A DNA stretch of 64,000 nucleotides from Hoplostethus atlanticus (lineage: Eukaryota > Chordata > Actinopteri > Trachichthyiformes > Trachichthyidae). The notes beneath the pieces are model-generated. The model was not told the DNA's origin. It was given only the letters and a program-made list of their open reading frames with translations, and searched no databases. The stretch is from contig JAXDDX010000001.1 in NCBI GenBank assembly GCA_034670405.1, positions 4,506,501-4,570,500 on the forward strand, written 5' to 3'. Positions 1 to 11,540 of the stretch are shown piece after piece; within the stretch, counting starts at the first letter, position 1; every line of letters starts with the position of its first letter. The translations under genes were made by a program, and so were the position numbers.

Positions 1-529
1 TTACTGATTTGCAGGTGTTGGTTGAAAAGAAATTCTCATAAAATGCAGTAGGAGGCAATCCTCCTTGATTGAAGTAGAACCAAAGGTCTTTTAACAAGTG
101 TGTCTGGGTGTATTGGTTTGGAAAGGGTCTCCATGGTTGATGATCTTGTCAAAGGACTCAGAATAATCATTTGTGGAAATAATGTGTATGTTGATGTTGT
201 GTGTTTCAGTCTATGTCTGAATTCTCTCTTTTGCATTGCTATGTGTAATAATATGTTGCTGTTTTACAACTAGAATAGAAACTCCATGGTTACACTGTTT
301 GATCATAGTTTAGTTTATTTATTTAAACACAAAAGTGAAATCATACCAGTGATGAAACATAATGATAAAAACACAAGAGAAAAAAATGCAAACTTGTGCA
401 GGTGAGATAGTGAAAATCCTTATAAAACGGGCTTATAAAAGTGTTGTAATATAAAAAGTAACTGAGTAGATGTATCAGTCATTGTGATGCCCTTCTGTAC
501 TGATCTTGTGTGTTCATTGTGTTCCTCAG
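1..529. other. intron sequence upstream of first visible ATP8B4 exon
   Basis: AT-rich sequence ending in the acceptor at 528-529. I see no exon or repeat that I can name; short open frames here look random. Confidence 0.6.
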
Positions 530-3500
530 GAGAAGTTATTTGTGAGCCACCAAACAACAAGCTGGATAGATTTACAGGAACCCTATACTGGAGAGACAAT
601 AAGTACCCTCTGGATAATGAAAGAATGCTGCTGCGAGGGTGTGTACTCAGAAACACTGAGTGGTGCTTTGGAATGGTCATCTTCGCTGGTATGATTTATT
701 GTTTTACTGTTTTATTGTAACAGAAGGTACATAGTCATTGTCTTTTCTCTGACCAGCTTATGTAGAAACATTTATCAGTGTTAAGTTTCTGCTAACACTG
801 ATTCTTGTTTCCTCGCTTCACTAAGGGTTGCAAACCAAACTGATGCAGAACTGCGGAAGGACAACATTTAAAAGGACCAGTATTGACAAACTCATGAACA
901 CTCTGGTTTTGTGGGTAAGCTGTTTCTTGCTTTTACATTATTAGCATGCTGTATTCTGACTTATTTTTCAGACAAGAAATGCTTTGCATCCCTGCATGCC
1001 AGCAGAAGCTTTAGCCGCCAAACCTAAACAACTGTGTAGGGGAGCTATAAAGGCTTTGTGTTCAAATACAATACAAGAACATAAGGTCATAAGGCCATCT
1101 ACCTATTACACTGTCTTCTAGTATTCAGTGAAGATAAACTGATATAATACTGCCATAATACTGTGCTGTAGGTAGCACATCTTCCATAATTGGATTAAAA
1201 ATGGTGATTTTGTCTTGCAGATCTTTGCCTTCCTGATTTGCCTGGGAGTTGTTTTGGCCATTGGAAACGTCATCTGGGAGAGTTGGATTGGCAGGAACTT
1301 CCAGGTGTATTTGCCTTGGGATGATTTTCTGAGTAATGCTGTGTTCTCTGGCTTCCTCACCTTCTGGTCCTACATCATCATCCTTAACACTGTTGTGCCC
1401 ATCTCTCTTTATATCAGGTAAGGACAAACCATTAGAGTTCAACATATAATAGTATATATGTAATAGGGACTAAAATTACCTAGTAAAGCTTAAAAAGTAC
1501 CACCATTTTTGGCAATAATTTTGTAAAGGTGGAACTTTTTTCAAATGATTTCATTTTTGGAAGGAAACCCTTCTGTTTTACAAATGATTCCCTATTTCTA
1601 CCAATACTATGGATACAATAAAAAATACAATAAAATGGATGGGCTCCATTAGATAGAGTTCACAAAGTTAGAGGTGAATCTTTCTCCAGTGTGGAGGTTC
1701 TCCGGCTGGGCCACAGCTACTTCATTAACTGGGACAGGAAGATGTACTACAGTCAGAAGGACACCCCAGCCGAGGCTCGCACCACCACCCTCAACGAAGA
1801 GTTGGGACAGGTGGAGTTTATCTTCTCTGACAAGACTGGCACCCTGACACAGAACATCATGGTCTTCAACAAGTGCTCCATTAATGGAAAGATTTATGGT
1901 ATGGAGGAGCTGATTTTAATTCAATAATAAATATTATCGGACCAATATTGGCCTTTTATTAAATATTAGATATCAACCAGTCAGTGTGGTCTGTGATGTA
2001 GGTTCCTCCCTGATCACGGCTATATAAAAACAGTCTGTAAAACCTGCAATCAGATTTTATTTTCATTGTACATTTTATTTATTTGTTAATAATAAATAAT
2101 TAATTGTTCAATAATGGTTTCCCAATGTATCCCCGAGTCTCCCCTACTATTGACTAGGTGGAATGGGTCTTAAAGAGCTGCCAGCCCACCTGAAACAATC
2201 CATTTGTATTTGTTTGAGTGGAAAGTTTTTCATCCTGCCAAGAATACAATTTTGGGGGAATACTGAATCGTTGTATTTTATATGAAAATGGTCATATTTA
2301 AAGTATTGAATTTCAATCAATCAGTATCACTCCAAAAGTATCAGTATCGAGATTGGCCTTCAAAACCCCACATCGGTCAAACCATATTAATACTGAAGTG
2401 AGGAAGCCATGTCTCTATAATCTACTAAGAGAAAAAATATGATGCATTACTTACTTGATTTTTCTTCTCCTAGGTGATGTTTATGATGAATATGACCAGA
2501 AAGTGGAAATAACCGAGGTATGAAAAACTGAATAGCCTGGATAACTTTGACATGTGTTTCACACTCTTTACAATAATAGTAATAATGTAATAACCATATT
2601 ACTGGTCCATACGCCCTCAGAGAACAGCCTGTGTGGATTTTTCCTTCAACCCACTGTGTGACAGAAGGTTTAAGTTCTATGACAGCAGCCTGGTGGAAGC
2701 CATTAAACTGGAGGATCCCTTGGTACAAGAGTTCTTCAGACTGCTGGCCTTGTGCCACACCGTCATGTCAGAGAAGAAGAGTGAAGGTAAGCTTCCTAGA
2801 TAATGCACCGGGTCATGCCTAAACATAACAATGGGAAGGTGACTTGTGTGACTCTTGTGTGTCTATGTACGATAAATGGATCCAACATCAGTAACATAAG
2901 TTGTCACTGTGTCACTGCACCAGAAAAATATCTGTAAATGTATTATACTTGAAGTGAAGTGTGAAGTGACTCTGATTGATGTTTCTGTTCACAATGAAGA
3001 GTGCCTGGTGTACCAGGCCCAGTCGCCTGACGAGGAAGCCCTGGTTACCGCAGCACGCAACTTTGGGTTTGTCTTCTGGGCCCGAACCCCAGAGACCATC
3101 ACGCTGTATGAGATGGGACGAGCAGTCACCTACCAGCTCCTGGCCATACTGGACTTCAACAACGTGCGCAAGAGAATGAGTGTCATTGGTTAGGTCATGA
3201 ATTAAAATCAATAGCAATTCTGTTACATTGATATAATCATTGTTAGTCTGATTTGCTATGTAAAGCTTTTAATAATACTTGTAATAATTAGTAATAACTA
3301 TCTTATTAGATGATTAGGGGAAGGGCTGTCCGCACCGAGACCTGGCCATCACCATTGATAATGCTGTGGTGATGTCACCTCGGACTGCGAGGAATCTGGG
3401 TGTGACCCTGGACGACCAACTGTCGTTCTCGGCAAACATCGCATCAGTGACACGCTCCTGCAGATTCCTCCTCTACAACATCAGGAGGATTCGCCCCTTC

Positions 3501-6500
3501 CTCACTGACAAGGCAGCGCAGGTGCTCATCCAGGCTCTTGTCATCTCCCGCCTGGACTACTGCAACTCCCTCCTTGCTGGTGCCCCGGCGTTTGCCATCA
3601 GACCTCTGGAGCTTGTTCAGAAAGCTGCAGCTCGTCTGGTGTTCAACCGCCCCAAGTTCTCCCATACAACTACCCTTCTCCGTTCTCTACACTGGCTCCC
3701 TGTAGCGGCTCGCATCCAGTTCAAGACCCTGGTGCTAGCCTATAGGGCAGTGAAAGGAACAGCTCCTCCTTACCTCCAGGCTATGGTCAAGCCTTACACC
3801 CCCACCCGACCACTTCGCTCTGCTGCCTCGAGGCGACTGGTTGCCCCGTCGCTCAGAGGGCCCTGCGGCCGATCTACACGGTCACGGCTCTTCTCTGTCC
3901 TGGCCCCGCAGTGATGGAATGAACTCCCCACTGATGTCAGGACAGCAGAGTCGCTGCCCATCTTTCGCCGCAGGCTGAAAACCCACCTCTTCAGGAAACA
4001 CTACCCTGACTCTTCCTCTTAGCCTTGCCTATTTGTCGTCAATTATGTGTCTGAGCTCTGTTTATTGGCTCTTGTTCACTCTTGGCTCTTGATACACTTA
4101 TTTGTCTTAGCTCTTGCTTATTTGGTTCACTTATTTGTCTTAGCTCTTGTTTATTTGATTCTCTTATTTGTCTCATTTGTTTAAGATACAGTAGGTTGCT
4201 AACTTGTTGCACTCTTACCTTATCACTAGTTATGCTCTTAGTTGCTTGTTTAGGAAGGAAATGCACTTACGATTTCTGGTGACTAGTAGTTTTCTTGCCT
4301 ACCTATGTTGAATGCACTTATTGTAAGTCGCTTTGGATAAAAGCGTCTGCTAAATGACTGTAATGTAATGTAATTAGATATAAAGAGTGACCATGTGCAG
4401 CATACTACTGTTTGCTGTCTGTAATATAACCCCCTCTATTTGTTGTATTGCATCTACACCAATTGTATGTCAACAGGTTTGATCAATACTGGTCGATCCA
4501 GTGACTGCGACCAGAAAGCCTAATGTTTTGTAAAGTCTATTAAAAGTAATGCTGTATTCCTTTGCTCTCTTTTGTTTGATAGTCAGAAATCCACAGGGCC
4601 ATCTTAAATTGTACTCCAAAGGAGCTGACACCATTATCTTTGACCGCCTGGACCCATCCAGTGAAGACCTCCTGTACACTACCTCAGAACACCTCAATGC
4701 AAGTCTTCTTGAAGTCCACAATGAAGTTCATTTACAAATGAGATGACTGCATGAGAGATGTTGTACTGTGTTTTGTGTTTTGTACATTATTTTGCTGCAT
4801 TTTTACACATGTCAAAATTAATAAACTAGATAAAATCACCAACAACATCAATGTGCCGACATTATATTGATGCTTCTTGCAGCAGTTTGTGCTGAGTGGA
4901 TCAGTTGTGACAGGTATTGTGTAGATCATTTTGTCAAATGTCAGAAGTAACTGGATTCAGATTGTGTCGGTGTCTCTATTGAAAAAGAAAACACCACTTA
5001 TAATACAATGCAGGTGTATTAAATAACAGCCTTTTCTCATTTTTCCTGCAGGAATTTGCTGGAGAAGGGCTTCGAACATTAGCTCTGGCCTACAAAGATC
5101 TTGATGAAGGTTATTTTGAAGTATGGATGAAGAAGCTCATGTTCGCCAGCACTGTAATTGAGAACCGTGAGGAACAGCTAGCTGTTCTCTACGAGGAGAT
5201 AGAGCAGGGCTTGAAGGTAAGGTCAACCACATGTTTACATTTCTGAAGCCATCAAACTAATTTATCCTCTATTGACTTGCTGTTGTCCTGGTTCAAGCTT
5301 CTAGGTGCCACAGCAATAGAGGACAAACTCCAGGAAGGGGTCCCTGAGACTATTGCCTGTCTAAGTTTAGCTGACATCAAGATCTGGGTCCTCACAGGAG
5401 ACAAACTCGGTAACTATGATTCACTTGAATTATCCTCTTGAACAGATCAAGGGACATTTCAGTAATAAGCTAAGAGCTGCTGAGTTGAGTGTGAACTGTA
5501 TATGTGATTGCAGAGACCGCAATGAACATTGGCTATTCCTGTAACATGTTGCGAGATGACATGAATGAGGTGTTTGTTATCGCTGGCCATACTCTACTAG
5601 AGGTGCAGCAGCAGCTCAGGTGAGGCACTGCACATTTCTAGTCTACTCCTGTCTTTCCCTTTCACCTCTCCTTGCACAAGAGGTTGTTATGCTCCCAACA
5701 ACAAGCCCCAGAGGAAATCTACTTATGCCACCATGTTAACTGGCCCCTCTGGTGATTCATGGAAATTCATCTTGTCCTTACTCACAACAATTCAGTGCAA
5801 ATACACCATAATTTATCTTCAGAGGGAGAGAATCCTGTCATTCGGTGTATATGAGCAGAATGATTTTTACATCTACAGTATGTTCACTGGCATATGCTTA
5901 CCTCTCTCCTCAGGAGTGCTAAGGAACACATACTCGGCCTGAGTCGAGTTAGCAGTGCAGGAGATGTTGAGAAGACAGATATGTTTGCAGATGACTGTGT
6001 GTTTGAAGAAACCATTATTGCAGAGTATGCCTTGGTCATCAATGGACACAGTCTGGTAAGGTACTCTATTGTGTGTTACATTGCACAGAAATGTTTTTTG
6101 TTAAAATGAACTGAGAACAGTAATTTGATACTCTGTCGTGCTTTGTTTTTGCCATGTTAGTTTTTATTCCAGCACTGATGCCTGCAGGTTTTACTTTATT
6201 TGTTAAATGGTGTTTGTGCTGCTGTCTGCAGGCTACAATATGTTGAGTCTGGCATCTCTGTACCTGCTGCTGACTCTACCGGGTCTGTAATGAGCAGTGA
6301 GCTGCTGGGCTGCTGGGAGCCCCCAGCTCTATTAGAGACTTTCATTAACATCCACCTCCTCACAGGAGATCTGCTTCCTCACTAAACCTAAAGCACTGTG
6401 TTTTGCACACAGCTTGGTAGAAATGTTACAGTGAGCTCTGCTTGGTGTTGTCTCTGCAGGGGGCTGACACTATAGAATGGTAATGATAAGTTAAGAGGGG

Positions 6501-8829
6501 TAATGTATGTATTACCCTTGTAGGCTCACGCTCTGGAGCCACAGCTGGAGCATATCCTCCTGGACTTAGCCTGCCTGTGTAAAACAGTCATCTGCTGCCG
6601 GGTCACCCCTATGCAGAAAGCCCAGGTGGTGGAGCTGGTGAAGAGGCACAAGAGAGCTGTCACCCTGGCTATAGGAGATGGAGCCAACGATGTCAGTATG
6701 ATCAAGAGTAAGTCATAGGATTGATCACTATTACTCATAGACCTATATGACACATGATTTCATGTAATATTTTCAAACAGTTAAAATGTATTCCATAGTC
6801 AAGGCTGTGGGATGTGTATTTCTTCCATAGGTGCGCACATCGGTGTTGGCATCAGTGGTCAGGAGGGGATGCAGGCTGTGCTCGCATCAGACTACTCCTT
6901 TGCACAATTCCGCTACCTGCAGCGTCTCTTGCTGGTGCATGGACGCTGGTCTTACTTCCGCATGTGTAATTTCCTGTGCTACTTCTTCTACAAGAACTTT
7001 GCCTTCACCTTGGTACATTTTTGGTTTGGTTTCTTCTGCGGTTTCTCAGCTCAGGTGAGAATATAATATTGCATTTGATAATAACAAAGGTACCTGTATG
7101 TGTTTGAGGGTTTGTCCTTCATGTGTTGAATTGACACTGTATTCTGTCCTCTTTCCCCAGACTATTTATGACCAGTGGTTCATTACTCTCTTCAATATAG
7201 TCTACACATCTCTGCCAGTCCTGGCAATGGGTCTTTTTGATCAGGTACTGATACTGTTTCATCACATCATGTGATGATAATAGAGTACTTACTTACATAG
7301 TTGATATCAATATCAATAGTAAATTAAATCATTATTTCTAGGTACTTTTTTTTACATTGGACTAAAGTCCATTTATTTTTTCAGCAGTCTCCAATGGCAA
7401 CCTCCCAAGCCATCTTATACTTTCCTATTTGTTTTTCTTTTCAAGATACTGTCAAGTCATGCAGGTGAATATCTTATTACTGTAGATCTCCTTAAATAAA
7501 ATAAACTTCCCTCAGGTACGCTAAGCTTCTAAATCTAGGTACTGAACTGCATTTACCTATATGCATCTGCGACTATCCCTAACCTAATGGATCCATATCA
7601 ATATACAACCATATTGTATATTGTTCATCTACCACACTACCATCCAGCACTTCCCTTGCTAAACCTCAATACGTTACCCTATCCCTACTATTATGTAGCA
7701 TATTTCTTAGTTGATCTCACACATAACACTTGTGATGTCTTTGTTTTCTAAAGGATGTCAATGACCAGAACAGCTTAAAGTACCCCATTCTATACAAACC
7801 AGGCCAGCAAAATCTTCTCTTCAACAAACGTCAGTTTTTCCTGTGCACACTGCAAGGGCTGGGTACCTCGTTCCTCCTCTTCTTTATTCCCTGCGGAGCC
7901 TTTAGCTTCATTGTGAAAGAAGATGGGGTCCATTTTTCCAACCAGCAAGCATTCGCTGTCACTATAGCAACATCCTTGGTCATTGTTGTAAGCGTTCAGG
8001 TAAGAGTGTTACACAACACAAAATAGATTTTGTGCTTATAGTTCAGTTATATCATCAGTGTTTATGATTTATGTATTCTACCCTAGATTGGACTTGACAC
8101 ACATTATTGGACAGCTGTAAATCACTACTTCATATGGGGGAGCCTGGCAATGTACTTTGCCATATTGTTTGCAATGCAAAGTGATGGCATATTTGCCATC
8201 TTTCCAAGTAATTTCCCATTCATTGGTAAGTTTGGCTCAATATGAAATTATATTGATATGAGAAAATTGAGTACAAATACATTAAGAGTATTTTCTTTGT
8301 TTCCTCAGGTGCCGCCCGTAACTGTCTAATGGAGACGAGTGTATGGTTGGTTATCCTGCTCACCACTGTGGTGTGTGTTATGCCTGGGTTGGCAGTCTGC
8401 TTCCTGAGAGCAGACCTCTTCCCAACTCTCACAGACAAGGTACGATAGCACTGATACATATATAATGTAGATGTAAGTGTTAAACGCTTATCCATGAACA
8501 TTCATCCCGTGGCTGTATTTCCACAGGTTCGCCATCTACAACAGGCCACAAAAAGTCAAGGACCTCAGGAGCAGAACCTGAGGCGAGCACGAAGGACCAG
8601 CTCCCGCCGCTCTGCCTATGCCTTTTCCCACGAACAGGGCTATGGAGAGCTGATCACCTCCGGCAAAAACATCAGGATCACTGCGGTCTCCTCTGCTCCC
8701 TCTCCTGGACAGAAAGCACACAGCACCACCTGGATAAACAATATGATGAAGAGCAAAGTTGCCTGCATCTCTGATCCAGAAAGCAGCAGCAGAACAATAC
8801 AGACTCCAAAGAAACAGCACACAGACTGA
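530..8829 (+). CDS. ATP8B4: P4-type phospholipid-transporting ATPase, ATP8B4-like (3' part, 19 exons)
   Basis: Class-1 P4-ATPases flip phospholipids to the cytosolic leaflet, usually with a CDC50/TMEM30 subunit. Coding exons: 530-688, 826-914, 1221-1417, 1690-1898, 2474-2517, 2621-2786, 3000-3188, 4583-4698, 5052-5216, 5298-5409, 5514-5619, 5914-6055, 6524-6707, 6831-7054, 7161-7244, 7754-7999, 8087-8225, 8309-8439, 8527-8829. They join in one frame and give about 1000 residues. Since the human protein is near 1190 aa, roughly 190 N-terminal residues lie upstream of the window. Visible motifs are [13 protein letters not shown] in the actuator region, the phosphorylation loop DKTGT (1829-1843), KGAD in the nucleotide domain, [19 protein letters not shown], and hydrophobic segments in the last exons. 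The intron after 4698 uses a GC donor. The C-terminus ([18 protein letters not shown]) fits the ATP8B2/ATP8B4 branch; ATP8B4 is chosen because SLC27A2 and GALK2 are neighbours, so the paralogue call is partly inference. Confidence 0.93.
3312..4372 (+). mobile_element. L2-type non-LTR retrotransposon, 5'-truncated, in an ATP8B4 intron
   Basis: An open frame at 3366-3914 encodes the C-terminal part of a LINE reverse transcriptase ([23 protein letters not shown] are family-like stretches). In the typical protein this frame runs on for about 35 more residues; here a TGA at 3912-3914 stops it, and the downstream bases still read as the family sequence up to about 4020. The 3' end (4325-4372) has the fish L2 tail, GTCGCTTTGGATAAAAGCG followed by short TGTAA repeats. 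The element is flanked by a 7-bp target-site duplication ATTAGAT (3305-3311 and 4373-4379). Truncated and dead, same strand as the host gene. Confidence 0.85.
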
Positions 8830-11299
8830 GGCAAGTATGGCCTCAATCTTCAAAGTATACCAGGTACCATACCCATGGATCCCAAAGACTGAGCACAGGG
8901 ATGTATATGAGTGTCCTTATTGTCCTTGGGACAATTTTTGCTCCAACTCAATACAGACATACCTCATTTCTTTTGAGCTACACTATGTTTACTGGCATAT
9001 GCTTACCTCTCTCCTCAGGAGTGCTAAGGAGCAATTGAACTATCACTTAAAGCATCAGGACATACATTTTTTTTGACCAGTAAGTTGGATTCTAGGCAAT
9101 TTCAAAAAAGCACTGCAGATTTAACAATCCGTGAGTTTTTTTCTAATGTGCATTCTTGGAGGCCATTTAGTTATTTGGAGGAACCATTTCCAAAAAGCTA
9201 GCCTCTTGAATACAAGCCTAGCCTCTTGACTTCACTGTTTACAATGCAACCATAATTACTAATACATCTGCAAAGTGGATGAAATAACAACAGTTGAATA
9301 ATCACAAAAAATATGAAATGTAATCCAGGTAAAGATGGATCTATGAGACCAAGACCTACATTATATTTCAAATATCTGGACTATATGGGGAGCAATATAC
9401 AATTTACAGTGAGTATAATTATAGACTGTAGGCTTGACGACAGCAGGCTAACTTGTAGAAAATATTACGCAAGAGTCCTGTATGTTTAAATAAAATCAAC
9501 AGTCATCCCCTTGCATTTAAGTTTCACCCCTAAGTGATTGATGCAATTTCTTGATATTGGCATGTCTTTTTCTGATTATTGAAGAATTCGGTACATTGGA
9601 CAGATCCTTTAAATGGCAGTCAAACATGTTGCTGTGTCAACCATAAATAACAATGCAAGGTAGCCCTGAGGGCTACTACAAACAGTTACACTGTTATTTG
9701 GAGACCTCAATATGTAAAGCTTATGCACTGAAACTCTAGTGTGACCCTGCATCAAAAGTATTATGTACATACTGTAGTTACTTGAAGTGAAGCTGCTCAA
9801 TATGAAGATAAGCACAACTTAATTATTGGCTGCAGACTTTTTTTTACATTTTAACATTGTTGATTGTATATATCGTATTAATCAAAATGAAACCTCAGAT
9901 ATGAAGTTTGTAATGTTTAGAATGATTCTTGTGCATTCTTGTATATAAATGCTCTGTTGAAATCTGTTTTCCCTATGCCGTGCCTTGTGTGGTTCCTGTT
10001 CAAGATAATTCCTCTTTTTATGTGATATTATTTTGTTCTTTAAACTGAGTGTATTCTAAGAAACAGGTGAAACTTGAATGCATGGTATAGTTCTCTGATA
10101 ACTGACATCACTTTGTTTCATTATCAGTAGGAATGATTTCCCCCCCCCCCCCCCCCCAACTGTAAACATTTTACAATTCCAGAAACTCAATTTATTTAGT
10201 TAAACTGTGTCTAAGAGACCCAAACCAGGAATTGCACTTTAATCTGATTCTTAGACTATTCTCCAGCATAAAGAACCATCTGAATATCATACAGAAAAGA
10301 ACATTTACACAGGAGCCATGTTTGATTAGAAGATAGGATTTACACATGCAGTTGACATGGGAAGAACTTTCTGTCCATCACATCCATCCTGAGGTGAAAA
10401 CTGATACTGTGTAGAAGCTCCTATAGTCAGCCCTTTGTACCCTGATTTCCCAGTGGCTCACACACCTTTAGCATATTTAATACTCTATGATTTTTTTTTT
10501 TGCACTTGTTAACTACACAAATGCTGACATATATTTCAGTAATACAAGATACAAGCCTGTCACTTTAAAAAAATAATGGATTTTTATACTGAACAAATAA
10601 AAAACAAAAAATATATATAGATTTAAGAACATTGTAGTTTTACCAAACACTAAGATTTGGCTTAAAAACTAAATGTCAATTTAAATGGAGTCAAAATTGA
10701 CTATTATTCAGAAATTATTCAGAATAATAGTCAGAAAATGTATATATATTGAGAGATATTTCATCATTTTAGGCATAGGGGCCATGTACGTGTTGCCTTC
10801 ATACAGGCCTAAAAATAGGTATATTTTCATTTTTAAAAGAGTTTGTGTGAGAAAATTTTAATCGTGTCACATTGAGGTACTGACTATGTTAGAGGACACA
10901 AATGAGGAAATCTACATGCAGTGAGATTTTGTGTCAGTGTAGGAATGAGGAGCACATATTTGTTGCATTTATGCAGGAGAAAAGGTAAGTGCATTGATTT
11001 AAAAAGCTCATGCGAACGGTATTTTCAAGTACGAATAACATAGTTACCATCTTTGACATGTGACATGAATGCAGCACTAGCCGCTGGCAGGCCGATTGCG
11101 TCATGACTACGTTGTCTGTATGTACCCAGAGCTGTGTCAAGCCGCTGCAGTTAGTTAGCTAGAAAAAGTTGGCCTCCAAAATAAAGGTGGACAAATTGCC
11201 CCCTAAATCAGTGGTTCTCAATCCAGTCCTAAAGGACCCCTTTGGGGTTTGAACCCTAAGAATGAATAAACAATTATACTGAATTAAATATGTGATTTC
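8830..11299. other. ATP8B4 3' UTR and ATP8B4/GALK2 convergent intergenic region
   Basis: No further gene is recognised. AATAAA at 9489-9494 is a reasonable ATP8B4 polyadenylation signal. There is an 18-base run of C at 10140-10157 and AT-rich sequence near 10500-10630. CAGTGGTTCTCAA at about 11210 resembles a hAT terminal repeat, but no partner end was found. Confidence 0.55.
8978..9030 (+). repeat. 53-bp copy of an ATP8B4 splice-acceptor/exon start
   Basis: This stretch matches 5873-5925 at 51 of 53 positions by eye. The source covers the end of an ATP8B4 intron, its AG acceptor, and the first 12 bases of the exon beginning at 5914. The copy lies about 150 bp after the ATP8B4 stop codon. 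The flanks on either side do not match. Confidence 0.8.
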
Positions 11300-11305
11300 T
11301 TTATT
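11300..11305 (-). terminator. GALK2: candidate GALK2 polyadenylation signal
   Basis: AATAAA on the minus strand about 240 bp downstream of the GALK2 stop codon; the nearest canonical signal seen. Confidence 0.5.
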
Positions 11306-11540
11306 TGTCATGATTTTTTGCCAAGAACATATTTCAAGGTGAACAGTGTGACAAGTAATCTATACAAAATCAATTTATTGCAGAAAAGCTTTAGATTTTA
11401 CACAACAAGCAAGTTCCCTTTGTAAGAAGTCATGCACCATTGTTGTCGTTGTTTGGCCCTTATATTTCAGAATAATCTGTAGTGTCAACTTGAAATTTTA
11501 TAAAATGTGTATCAAAAGGCAGTGAGCATGATAACACATT

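Noticed and set aside
11208-11250. CAGTGGTTCTCAA resembling a hAT terminal repeat
   Set aside because: No matching inverted end or target duplication found nearby; could be a truncated repeat.
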